Shown here: piece after piece, positions 11,526 to 25,000 of the stretch
Position numbering within the stretch: the first letter of the stretch is position 1
Layout: each line of letters opens with the position of its first letter
Assembly: GCA_013399855.1 (NCBI GenBank)
Contig: VXAY01004973.1
Location: 1 to 64,000 of the forward strand
Direction of reading: 5' to 3'
DNA from: Oxyruncus cristatus
Lineage: Eukaryota; Chordata; Aves; Passeriformes; Cotingidae
DNA length: 64,000 nt
Translations under genes and position numbers: made by a program
The notes under the pieces: model-generated
The model's database searches: none
Told to the model about the DNA's origin: nothing
Seen by the model: the letters and a program-made list of their open reading frames with translations, nothing else

Positions 11526-14500
11526 GGTGCAAGGACAACAAGTGAGAAAGCCCGTGGTTACACAACATGGACTATAAGTAACTGGTAGGTAATTTTGGAG
11601 GGACGTGTCTGTGTGGCCCAGCTCCAACATCAACAGAGGGAAGAGCCTTGCCTGTTGAGTCATCAGGAGCATTTCCTTCCAGCCCCTGGGTTTTCCGACA
11701 GGTCCCCTCTGAGTTACTATCCCAACCCCCAGTGGCTGAGCTCATCCAGGCTGCTGAGCTCACATCCCCAGGGAACAGGGCTCCAGTTCCCCACAGCCAG
11801 GGAGGTTTCCTGGCCACGACCATGCTTCAAGGACATGGTGCCTTACCAGCCTCTCTATTACAGCAACTGAACTGAATACCAACAACATTCCAGTTCCAGC
11901 CATCACAGAAGCTTCTGAGACACCCTGTCATAACCAACCCTGTCATACCCAAACAAGGCCTGCTTGTTTGGCTAAAACATGAGAGAGTTTTCGTGCCCCA
12001 TCCCTTTGGTTATCCACGAGTCCCAAATTGTCCACAGCCCAATCACCCCCATGTAGGAACTAGGTCAGCACTTCCTCTCAGGATGAGAATTTGGCTAATG
12101 AGAGGTTGTTAAATGAGAGGAAGATGTTTCTTAATCAGAGACCAGATACCACCTAAAAACTGCAGAAGTGTGCCAGACCTTCACATTATCACAAGGGGAG
12201 TGAAGACACAGTGGGGCATTTTTCTTGTACTTTCTCAGTATGCAAGGTTACCTGAATTCTTCTACACTTCCTTTGTTTCTGCTGTTTAATATGAACTTTT
12301 CATTCATTTTCCAGTTCATTCTACTCCTTCCTTCTGTTTTCCTTCTTTTCCTATTATTTTCTCAGTTCCATGTTCTGTTTCTACTACTGTTCCCAACCCT
12401 TCCAATAGAGCTGAACAATGAAAACATACTGATCTGTCTGTTCCGTGTAATTCCCCACTATAATTTTCTCTCAACAGATTTTGTTACCTCATAAAAAAGT
12501 CACCGAAAGGCTTCAACGACAAGCAGGACTTAGGACTCTCAAAACCTCATCTCACTGGATCAGGTGCCAGATCACATGAACAAGGCAACTGCTTTGATGC
12601 AACTGATGGGGACCAGAGGGTATCTGCCAGGGTTCTGCAGTAAAGCACCTGCTCAGCTGGCTGTGGGCTTTTCTGTGCTACTGCTGCAGCACCTTTACAT
12701 CTCTGCCAGAGCAGAGTAATTCCCCAGGTCTGCAGGACATCTGAAGATCAGATAAGAGGAAGCCGAAAAATTCAGCTTCACAACCGCACATGTCTCTGAA
12801 ACAATAAATGTTTTGAGTGATCAGCATTTCTAGGCAGCTAAACAGATCAGTGTTTCCATTCCCGGGGGAAGTGGGAAGCAAGCAAACTCCATTCCTCTAT
12901 TCCATAGCGTACAGGAAATCTAAGTGATTGATAGCAGCAGTAGGGAAATGCACATTCAGCTGTTATTTCCAATGTAAATGACTTGCCACCTCACCCCTCT
13001 GCTTCCTCTTCCTTCGCACCACGCTCCCCCCCCATTCCAGCTGATCGATGTAGCCTGTGTGAATCAGGGAGGCAGAAAGGAAGAAGGACTTGTTAGACTG
13101 CTTCCCCCCCACCCCAATTTAAATGAGAAAGATAACATGCAAAACCAAAGGGCAAACAGCTGCTCAGGATGGATCTCTTTTTGTCCACAGACCCAAGGTG
13201 TTGGCATAGGGAGGGGGACTAAGGAATCCTGCAGCGCTGCTCCCAGACCCCACCTGCATCAGGTGCAGAAGGCCCCTGCCCTTACAAAACGTCTCCTTGT
13301 CTTACAAAGGTCAAAACAGTAAGGAAAGAGGCTTTTTAGAATGCTGCACACCGTTTGTGGGATCTGCCTGGCTCACAGGGACGCCGAGACACAGCGATTG
13401 CCAAGGCAAGAGAAGGAACGCGGGGAACATCCGCTCGCAGGAGGCGTGCCCCTGTTCTTTCCCAGGCAGCTCACTGAGAGGTGCTTATTTTTACAAAGCA
13501 GGCTCTGAGATCTTAAAGAACCAATGTTGTCGTGGTGCCCTAAACCAATGAGTATGTGACCTACTCGTTCCCACTCTGTCCCTTGACCTTTTCCCATAGC
13601 ATTCTCCAAAAGCATCACGTGAAAAATAGCCCTTTCTCAGCTCTCCAGAGGCTTTGGAGACAGCATCAAAGCTCTGTGCTTATAAACAACTCCAGCTAGG
13701 CCAAAATGCCATTTCAGCATCAGGGGTCCCAGGATTTGTAAGCCTGTCACAAGGAGTTGGAGGGAGAGGGGGCAGGGGGAGAGGCAGCATGTGTTGCCAA
13801 GAGAAAGGGGAAGCAAGGGCCAGGCAGTTGGGGTGAGAGCTGAGCTCCACGAAAGCTCCATGGGCTGAGACAGGGTTTGCCAACACACCTCAGGGATCTT
13901 TTTACCTCCTTCCTTATTACAAATAGCTCTCTGAGCACAGGCTGAAGGATCATTTACCTCATTGATCCTTCAACCTAATTTTTCCATTCTTGCACCCTTC
14001 TCTCACCTTGCACATCCACTAACGCTCCAGGGTCCACCCTGGAGAATTTACAGCCCAGGTGATGACAGAACAGACTGCAGAGCAGCAGTTTTTGAGCATC
14101 AAGAGTAGTTATTTGTTGACTCTTCAGGATTTAATAGCAGTTGGCCAACAAATACCTACAGGAACCCCTGTCAGCTCCCCTGGTGTCTCACACCATCCCC
14201 GGCACACTGCTTCTGCCTTTTGCTGAGAAAATTTCAACTGTTCCCAGTTTTTGTGTTTCCTCATGGCTCCAGATCTAGCTTCCCTTGGCAATGTCTGCAC
14301 ACACTCCTTGAAAAGCAAATGCCTCAGAAGGCACTCCATAACTACGTGAGACTTTTCCTCAACCATCATTCTATTCCTCTGACTTCAACGCATTCTTCAC
14401 TTTCTCCTCTATTTGTCCTCCTATTCCTACCACAGGCTACAGGCAAGGCCTCCAGCTGGGCAATCCATAGCAAAGGCTGTTTGAGGACTAACTACAGTTC

Positions 14501-15425
14501 AGGGACCACAGTCCCTTATTTCAGTGCACTGCTGTTACCATGAAAAGAGCAACATGCAGGAAAGAAAGGAGATAAGTCAGTCGTAAACCACCAAGCGGCA
14601 TGTCCCCACTGTGTGTGGAGCTCCAGCACTCCATGGCCATGTACTGCACGGTACAGCCCAGCAGCCAAGGAAAACTATTTTTATGTCTGGATACGTGAAC
14701 CAGTGGCAGTGGCAGCCAAGCAGGTTGGTGTTTGTGTAGCTCTTACGTGGCAATAGGGACACTGCACTCTTGCAGGGCAATAATTTCAGTCCCAACAAGG
14801 AAACTGGATAATTACAGAGAAAAGCAGCAGGCGCTTCAATCATTCCTACTGCGTCAGGTCTTTTCAAATGTCATGAAAAGAAACGGTGGGATAATGAATG
14901 CCTTGACTCACTGACAAAGCACCTTATAGGACAGCCAAGAGGAAATAAAGGTTAGGAGGGCTCCATCATCCTTCCTGGTTCCTGGGGACTCACCCTAGAG
15001 GGTGGGAGATCTGGGACAGGATGGTGTGATCATAGGATGGCATAAAATAGAAATACAGTCATGTGAGTTCTTTTGCTGTAGATGTTTCCAGTTTAAGAAC
15101 AAACCTCCTGACTTTACTCTGGTTGATCTTTTTCAGTTTGTATTTTACTTGTAGCTCTTCTTCACCATTTTCCCTTTTATATAGCATCAGAAAAGCATTA
15201 ACTCATGACTTTGTTTCATTCCATTGACATAACTGCTTAAATATCCTTCCTGATGTTTTGACATATATCACTCGGACAGACACTTAGAAATTTAAGCCAT
15301 GGAAGTAGGAGGACATTTTAAAAAATTAGAAAATATGTGGACAATTCTTCTGTTATTTTAACAGTACGAAGACTCAATACTCGTGTAACTCTGCCAGCAA
15401 AGGCAGGGAAATATGTGCTTACATG
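11526..15425. other. Non-coding right of the CpG island
   Basis: CT-rich and moderately GC-rich near 11600-11830 and 13000-13460, otherwise mixed. Overlapping short open frames on both strands around 11570-11875 and 13640-13950 reflect composition, not genes. Nothing else recognised. Confidence 0.5.
11923..11952. repeat. 15-bp tandem duplication
   Basis: The units ccctgtcataaccaa and ccctgtcatacccaa are adjacent with one mismatch. Confidence 0.8.
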
Positions 15426-16017
15426 GCACAAATATAAAAGTGAGCACATGGATTTTCAGACGTAAGCCACACTTTCACTACACACCCTGCACACACGTTG
15501 TAACCCCCACGTTCACAAACACACATTTACAGCACATAAGGCAGGCACAGATTATTTTCAGCACAAAGCACCTTTTTCCTATAGACAACAGGAGCACGTG
15601 CACCAAGGGAGCACATATCCATTGAGCATGCAAACGAAACATCCATTCAGTCCATGTGACAGAATAAATTTGACATTAGCAAATGTACAGTTGCTGTGAA
15701 AGGAAACAATATATCTGATGCACTCAACAAAACACCCATAATTGTTCAGCCCAGAAAACAGGAAAACAGGACAATCAAACGGAATGACACACACAGAGGC
15801 ACTGCACGTGTACAGAATGTACACTGGTGAAAGTACCATAAACAAACATGGTATTCCCAAAAGACTTATCCATACACTAATGCTGTGCTAAAATGCACAC
15901 GGGCAAATCCTTAACCATATGCTCACCTGCACAAATACATATCAGAAGAACAAAGTCCCATTGCACATAATAAGGAGTCCAAAATGCACACTTCAGAAAC
16001 GAGGAACACACTGCACA
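15426..16017. repeat. Irregular GCACA-rich tract (degenerate minisatellite-like)
   Basis: GCACA starts at 15426, 15444, 15489, 15532, 15545, 15561, 15611, 15895, 15929, 15963, 15986 and 16013, all on the plus strand. About 0.6-1 would be expected by chance. Several copies share the longer form tgcacaaatac. Spacings are irregular (13-50 bases, twice 34) with a gap at 15616-15894. It resembles an old tandem repeat that has decayed. No frame through it looks coding. Confidence 0.55.
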
Positions 16018-19000
16018 AATACACAGATACCCAACTGGTGCATAAAAGTGTTACATATGTGCTCCGTAGGAGATAATTCGTATGTCTTAAGTTCAAGCTG
16101 CAGTTAACAAGCCTAATGCACTGGGGGCTTCATTTTGCCCTGTAGTGCACCAGCACACAGAGGTGGGGCTGAGGTCACATCTGGCCCCACACAGGTTCGG
16201 TGACTACAGTGCACATGTACAATCTAATCTTCTCCCAGAAGAAGCACCTGCAGCGCTGCTGTAATTCCCCAGAGCCAGCCTAGAACTACAGAAGCTACTG
16301 TGTCTGGACTGCCATTCTGCTGCACCAGCCAATAAGCATTTGGAGATTCATTGGCAATTCTCCCATTTTTCCCCCCTGTCTAGGGTACTCAAGAATTCAA
16401 GTTAAAGGGGGGTAACTTACTGCCAGCCTTACACAGACATCTTAATCACTCCTGTGCCCTCCCACCTTACTACCTCTACCCCTGCAGTGGAGGGCAGTCA
16501 CTAGTTCCACTACGGCTTGAGTCATGATCTGAGCAACAAAGCAACTGCTGCAGGTGGGGGATAAAGGCATTTTACTCCCCTCTATTGCCCAGGAAAGACC
16601 TCTGATAATTCTACAGTCAGACTATCGAGTACCTAAACAGAAACAAATGCACCTAATCAAACGCATCGGTGGGCAATGCCAGGCCAGCCAGCCAGGCATG
16701 ACTCCAGCATTAATCAGAAGCACCAGGCAGAACACACTGCTGCATGCCTGAGGCCTAGAGACAGTCTTCCACTTCAGAAAGGTTTGCACTCCTATTCCAC
16801 AGCTTCCATCCAATACAGGCTAAATGTGAAATCCCAGTGACCCACTGGGAAACAGCTTCTGGCCTGCAGCTTGAACACCAGACTCTCCTTCAGCTGCTTC
16901 ACCTTCCAGACCCAGGTCAGACACACAAAAAATCCTGTGGCATGTGATCATTTCATCTATTGCAGCTTGTTAAGAATGCCTGACCTAAACTCACCATAAA
17001 GCCTCAGAAACAGCGTGTTTGCTCCTGCTTCCAGAAATGTACATTTCTGTCTACTGTGATGAAATCTAGACTTGCTCAGATGCAGCTGTCCATGTTAAGT
17101 GACATCCACACTCTGGTTAAAGGCCATCCACATCTCTCCTCTGGTCCTTCATCGGGGAAATGGGACTCAACATTGCTCCATTAGCTCTGCCAAAAGCTAC
17201 AGTCTCTCTAAAAACACTGGTAACTGCACAGCACCACTCATGGAAAAGGATCTCATCCTGCTATCACAGCCCAGCCTGATGGTAGAGCAACAGGGTAGGC
17301 AGCACTCGGGCTCTGCCTCATCCCTCCCAAATGCCTCTGGCCACGCAAAAGCTGTGGAAATCCAGAAAAACGGGAAGTATCTTTTTCTCCAGGTGCTCTA
17401 CATGGTGAGTAGAGCTAACCAAAAGACAAACAAAGCAAACCAGGAGAGGCTAATGAATAAAAATAACAGACTCTCTGCTTTTCTTCTTGTAATTTCCCCA
17501 TCCCAGACAGCTGTAATGTGGAAAGTATTGAAATTTAAATCACACCTCAGCCTAACCTCAGCTGACAGGCTGCCGATGCAATAATCTCAGCCTGGCTATC
17601 TCCTCTCAGGGAGAACGACAAACCAACTACAACAAAGTGATAAATTTTCAATTTTATTTTAAAATATACCAGATGGGAGATTTTATTGGAGTCATAAATA
17701 TGTCAAAAGCAATGCTGGCATATGATTGGAGATTGCCCCCACCAAGGGAGCAGCTCTCCTTGTTTAGAGGTGCTATCAGATTCTTAATAAGAGGCTCCAG
17801 TTACACTGCAGCAAAACAGTCTGTATATTAAGCCAATTGAATGTCTATTTGCTAGACATCTTTTTTCTCTTCTCTGCCAACCTCATGTTCCAAAATGCAG
17901 GAAAAATGAGGGTGTTGAGGTCAGACCTAAGCATCACCAGTTTGGGTTCTCAATTTGTTGTTGGAACACAGCTGAAAAGTGTTTGATTTCTCACCAGTAT
18001 TTGAAAACTGAATTTCACATCAGTCAATGAAGCTTCCTTTGATTTCCTAGAATCCCAACCAGTAGATGTCAACCAAGTTCAGCCTCAGATTTAAAGTAAA
18101 TCAAATTCAAACCCTTAATCCTAGCCATGGGTCAAACGCAAATTCCAGAAATAGTGCTTGGCCTCAGTCCCAAAATTTCATGTGAGCTAAAATCAGTTCT
18201 AAATCCCACCAGCCATTTGAAGAAATATGAGCTGTCTTTTGTAGCCTCTGCACCTCTCCTCCTTCTACCACTGGTGCTGTGACAGATCACAGTAGTCTAA
18301 CAGGAAGAAGTCTGATATTTTTGCCTTTTCATCATTTCAAAGTTTTTATACACTGGCTCTACCAGCTGTGTCTCTGAGAATGTTTCCAGCCCTCCAGCTT
18401 ACTCAGGAAATCCTCATACCATTAAATTCAAATCAATCAACTCTACCACCATTGATTCCCATCACCACGGAGTCTGGCTCACTGAACTCTTGACACCGAA
18501 AACCGAAGGCAAAGCAAGTGAAAAAAACCAATACTCTGTTATTTTATGTTTTTATGTGCTTTGCACATTTCATCTTTTGGCCACAAAGCCATAAAAAGGG
18601 GTTAGAGAATTAGTAAGAGATCTGATACATAACATTTTACAAAATAATATTCTGCAGTTATAGCCAATCTAACAGTAACAGCACCACAGAGGGGAAGGCA
18701 AGAAAGAGGCATAAGCAAAATATGACATAACTTTGCATTGGTTAGGGGTCTGTGGTCTTTTTAGACTTGACTTGTTCCTCAGAGTCAAAGAAGCACTAAA
18801 TGCTCTTTCAGCAGTCTCTCCACCAGATTGATCATTTGCTGTAGAAGGCTTTTAAAAAACTTTCTGAACATAAAACACCATCAGGTACATTTATCTCAAA
18901 ATATCATCCTCCCACCCACAGCCTGCAGTCCTGGACATGCCATTCATTGGTCATGAAGCAGCAGATGCATTGAGACAAGCCGAAGCTTTTAGCAGCTTTT

Positions 19001-22000
19001 TAATCGGAAGGAGCAGATTGAAATAGAAGAATCATACCCATCCATCTTAGGCTTAAAATGTTTGACTTAATGTAGTACCCAGTAACGCTGGCATTCCTCT
19101 GGCTTCTGCAGTGTTTTTGATGGGGACTTGTACAATCCATCATTGATTGGCACAAGGTCAAGGGAATCGGGCAAAGTACAGAACAGCTGGGAAAGAATTC
19201 AGCTCACAGTAAAATGCATTTGACAAAACACAACCCCATGCTGAGGATATGAAAGAGGATGGCCTGTCTCTACTCTTCTGCCCTCAGGAGGACTCACTGA
19301 GAAAGCAAAATTGGCCAGTTCCAACCACACTTGAAACTAAGATTTCTTAAAATCCTATCTAACAAGCCTCAGCACTAATAATGCTGGAAGAACATGGACA
19401 AAGCTGAATGCAGGAACACTGCTGCCTTCACAGGTTAAAAGGTCTTTGAGGGCCTTTCCATTACAGAACCATAGAACTATTTTGGACACTAATGCCTAAT
19501 AAGGCTGCTCTAATGGGCCCTTGCACAACAGTACAGTGAAGCTGTAACCTGTCCAGGACAGAGATTGCAGTTTACTGTACGTCTGTACAACATCCAGCAC
19601 AGTGGAGCTCCAGCTCTAATAACGGCCTCTAAGTGTTATTGCACTACAATAGGCAGTGATAACTCAGATAATAAAAATAACATATGCATCAGGAGTATCT
19701 ACGGCATAATTACACAGTTGATTCACAGCACCTAATCAAATTGTTCAGCAACTTAACATAAACATAGGCACAGAGGCAGATACTCCTAGACTAAGGAGCA
19801 AATTAAGATTAGTGCAGGTATAATCACCTTGAAACTCTACCCACATTTTCAGTCAGGCCAAGGATCGAGTAGCAACATGTTCAGGCAAGCATGTATTTCT
19901 CCTTGGGGAAGATGAGTCCCATCACTTGTTTAAGAGTAGTCTGAAAATGCAAGGATCTGTGAACACTTCATCTTGGATCCCAGGAACTGACCTCAGGCAG
20001 TTTGGTAAGCTTCAGGCTAAGATGTCTTGAGGGCAGTCTCTAGTTAATATGCTGCACTAATAAAGTCTAATTATTTGAATAAGTTTTACTATTTAATAAA
20101 TCACTTAACAAAGGAGTGGACTCATTTAGCTATTGGCTGGTTAACCAACCTGGCAAACAAGTCATATCCAGGCAAGTAAGAATGTTACTTCACCAGGTCC
20201 CTCAGGTCCCAGTCCCTCCAGTACAGGGTAAACCTGCTGTCTCACTAGAAAGCTGTCCCGTTAAATCATCACTCTCTGCAAAGGTCTCAGAAGGCTTTAC
20301 TACTTTCATATTTGGTAGCCACATGACATCAGCCCGTGCTGACATCCATCATCACATATCCCGTCCAGCACAGGATGCCCTCCTTTCCAGCACACTACTG
20401 AACACCCTTCCAGTGCTGTCAGATGTCACACAAACTCACTTGTGCTCCTGCTGTGTGTCTGTCTGCCTTCAGGAAAAACCTAAGCATCAATTCACGGGTA
20501 GAGCTGGAGGCCTGAAAACACACATCCCCCTTTTCATGAATTGGCAGCACCGGGAATGATCCACAAGGGTGGGGAACCAACAAAAACTGGCCTGCAACCA
20601 GGTCAGCTCCCATAGTCCTGCTTAATACCCCTCCTTTTTGTTTCCCTGATCTTCTCTTCCCTCCCTAGTACCGAGCCAGGACCTGGACACATGAGCAGAT
20701 ACAGGCTTCCCTCTGATGCAGTAGCTACCTTATAAATTATACAGCAAATTAAAATTACTTTATCACAGTGATAACACCATCATCTGTAGTGTTTATGAGT
20801 TAATAAATTGCATCCATGAATGAATATGTGCTGACTCACTAACTAAGCTGCGAGTGAGAGCTGTTCATCTCCTCTGCAGTATCCTGAAAACTGGTGTCCC
20901 TCCTCTGCCAGGGAATTCATTTTCCCTGCTTTGGACAGGGGAGCAGGAGAAGGAGGGAATTATTTCCTCTCGCTGGCTTCCCGCATTAGTAAAGCCCTGG
21001 AGGTTATTTAAATGGGAACTTCAAAGGAGGTAGATGATGGGCTGTTTACTGCTGGAGGAGGCTCATTTTACACTCAGATTTAAAAGCCTCTCTGTCTCAG
21101 AGGCAAACAGCATCACTTACAGGCATCGGAGCCTCTCAGATACAGCCAGCTCAGGTGCAGGGGACCAGGAGAAAAGGGACAGAGAAAAGATTTTATTTTT
21201 TTTAATGTTGGACAGGAAGGATTTTCAGGCTCTATAGGGAGTGATGGGGAATCGTTCTGTATGAATAGAGAGCCTAAATGCTGCAAGTGGGGAGGAAGAG
21301 GCTGTTTGGTCTTTAGGACAGTAAGGGAAGGGAATTACGAAAAGCTGTTCTGAAGCACAGGGACAGTTATAGAGGGAAGAAAATCAGAGATTCTCATGTA
21401 CTGAGCCTCCTGCACATTTATCCACCATGTCTTCTCATCAAGTCTAGAGGCTACTATGTATTAGCTGCAGTTCATTCCTTCCATCGCCCTTTCCTCCTGG
21501 GGATGGCCATGGGTCAGGCAATGACTTACCTTGGGAAGGCTTGTTAAGAGGATTCACTAATACAGAAGGAAGATTAAAAAAAAAATGCTCCTGGCACTTG
21601 GAGTGGAAGTTGCATTTGTGATGAGTCTTTGTTCTCCTCCTAAGTACTCATTTCTCAGTCTGACACTACTGGTGGATTTGGAAGGGAGATGAGGTTTAGA
21701 GATAAGGTAATTCCCCTCCCACCAGATTAGATCCAGCTGGTACAACGAGCAGTCCATATCACATCAGTGCAGCACAGTTCCTTAAATACACCCTTCCCAC
21801 TGCTTCCACAGCCCCACTTACCTTTGGTCACAGAGAACCTACAACACATGTCAAATTTAATGGATTAGTTTTAATCATGATGTTCATAGGTGTGGAGTTC
21901 TGCGGTTTGGTTTTTGTTTTGGTTTGGTTTTTTTTTTCCTGAAAGCAGAGATATACCAGGAAAAGCTCCTCACCTCCATCTGCTTAAGCAACCAAGCACA

Positions 22001-25000
22001 CAGAAGCAGCGAGATCAAAGGAACCATCTCCCTGGAGAACCTGTGGGTACAATCTGTAAACACAGAAGCTTCTGCAGTGGAGCATATGGACTTGCCCCTA
22101 GAACTCACGCTGGTCAAACCCGAGAACTATGAATTTTCAAGTAAATCTATGCATTCCTTTTTTTCCCCATGGGCATAACTAAAATGGAACCTTCTGACAG
22201 AAAGGCATTTTGACAAATTTTCTGACACATTCTCCCTAATACTGCCTACAGCAGGAAGCAGCTAGATTACATGGTAGAAATATCACCTTGTGGGAGAAAT
22301 AAGCTTCAGGTAGTGCCAGCACTTACATATGGTTGAATGTAACTGCTCCAAGCACATTTCAACTTCTGTCTCTTTCAGGCTGGCAAATTATTGCATATAT
22401 ATTCATCTGATACAAAGAAAGTGGGCTCTGGGAAGGATATTTTTTTTCTCCTCTGAAAAATAAAAAAGGGTTGCTTTAATTAGAATCTAGTGGCTAAAAG
22501 CCTTTTTTTTTCCCCTGGAGCAATTGCATCAATTTTGTTCCATTAGCCACCATACGAAGCTGGGTTAGGAAATAACTTGATACATAGTTGAGAAAACAAG
22601 GAAACGAGAAAAGAATAACAAACCCCACTGCCTAGAAGTAATCACGCATCCAAGAGTATTAGGAGGGTTGTGACGAATACACACCCTTATTTATGCATTT
22701 CATTCCTCTTCCCAGGATTGCAATGCATACGAAAGCAGAGGAGTGATGACAGCAATAGCTGATGGTCTCAGAAGAGGTCACGAACCACAGCATGTCTATA
22801 CAGAGAAGGCAGGTATGTCTGCAAGCTCCAGTGATAACCCTCCACCCCAAGAGATCCCCACAGTTCCCAAGCAGCCACTCTGAATGCCCTACAAGCATGT
22901 GACAGGTGTGTTTGCTCTCTCCCAAGTTCATCAAGAACTTTCTGTACTGAGAACACTGCCCAGACAACTTTACTCTCTTGAGGTAAAATTACAGTATTAT
23001 TGGTTCCACCCGCACCTCCACTGCTCACAGTCAGCATACCCAAGGGTGCACAGGTGCAGATCTGAAATTCTGCTCGAGTTTCAGATTATTCGGGCTTGCA
23101 TGTGACAATGGCTGGATCTTCAAAGTGTTCCCAAAGAAAGCAGCTGAAGAGCACGGACGTGTCAAACAAGGCACTGTTTCTGCAGGAAGTTTCTGTCAGA
23201 GTTGATTCAGACAGATGGGAGGGCTGTCCTCTGTGCAAGGCCATGTTCGAGGAGCTCAGAGATGAAAAACAAAATGTAAATTCAACAAGTGAATATTCAT
23301 AAGACGAAAACTTCACAAGACTATTTTCTATTTAGAAGGCTTTGCTTGAGAACTTACCTCCCCAAACCAGACATTTAAACTACTGAACCATCCAGACTGA
23401 CACTAGGTCTGAACCTTCTCATCATACCAGCTCAGCAAACATCTCTTGGGAGATGCAGAGCTGACAGGAAGCTTTCCCCCTAGGGCAGCAATCGAGTCAA
23501 CTCTAGATCTACCAGTGAGGCCTAAGTCTGATTTGTTTACTCGTGTTCTCTTCTTCAAACTTCAGAGGGGGTTAATAAAACAAGGTTTCTCATCTGTGAC
23601 TTGCCCCTTGCGTAGGAAAGAAAAAGTGAATGACTGACTAGTTTTCTCTTACACACAGCTCCATCCTCTCAGCAGGATGGCCAACTCCAAAACTACAACA
23701 CAAATTTCCTGGCAGTGCCACTCTTTCTCTAGCTGAAACAGCACCCAGTGTCCTTCCTTCCCTCCCCAGTTAAACCCCTTTGTTTAAGCCTGTCATTTGT
23801 TCTAAATCTTAAAAACAAACAAACAAACAAACAAAAAAAACCAACAACCAAGTGCTGGAAACACATTTCACCCTGACCCAACTGAGGAACAAGACTGATA
23901 TTCAGAAGAAATTAGGTAGCCCAGTAAAGAGAAGACAGAGATTGTGGAGAGCAGTGAATTTAGGATCCTGAGAAATCATTTTTTTGCAAATGGTTATTAT
24001 TTACTATGCACAGTCTTGTCTGTAGACAACAAACCCAGACAGGGCTCATTAGTATGCTAAAAAACCTGCTTTTAGACTGATACATTACATAAGACTACAT
24101 GGATACTGATTTTAATATTGGATCATTTTATTAATGCATGTCCATAAATAAAATTAAGAATTTTGACATACACCTATGTCTAGGCAGACTACACCTTTAT
24201 GCTTAAAGATGGTATAAAATCACACTTCCATTACATTGATAATTTCTCTCTAGGTGAACAAGCCCAGTCAGGAGGTTATTTCTGGCTGCTGCACTCAGTC
24301 ATGTCATTCATATTCTTTTATCCTTTATTCTTTCCTGATACATTTTCTGACTACTATGTCATGCAAACAAAACAGGATTGTTTTCAAAAGGCTACACAAG
24401 ACCTTTGCAACCTCTTTGTATAGATATCAGTTCTGCTTGTGTTCTTAAAGGTCAGAGCTTGCAGAAGAATAATGAAAATAAGATCTAGCTGCAATATTTG
24501 CACTATTTCAGGCAGCACAGCTCAAACAGAAAAAAGATATCACAAGTCTACCTTAAATAATAATTAAAAAGCCAACAAGAAATTACCATTTCCAACCCCA
24601 AATCCTCTTAACCATATCCAAAACTATCATTGGAGCTAAATGAATTAACAGAGCGAATTCCAGTTCAGATCACAGTGGTACTTCCTGAGCACACAGGCTA
24701 AAACACAGCCCCTTTTCCAGGCAGCTCTGTCTAAATGGATGATGTTCACTCTTCATTTGCACAATGAAGAAGTGAAGCAGAGAAAAACAAAACCCACTGC
24801 CCAAGAACTGTCTACATCAGTTCTTTTATCATCCCCATCACTGAACTAATTAAGTATCTTTCATTAATATGCTGACTAGACCACAAAGCAGGAACAGTGA
24901 GTGTACCACAGAGGAAGTCTATCTCAGAGCCTGGAAAACAAACCTAGATCTTCTGGGATCCAGGCTCAGTCCTCCCACCTCACCCTGAGGGCACCTTCTT

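Noticed and set aside
17099..17584. 161-codon open frame on the plus strand
   Set aside because: Within chance length; composition is unlike protein, with no domain and no splice structure.
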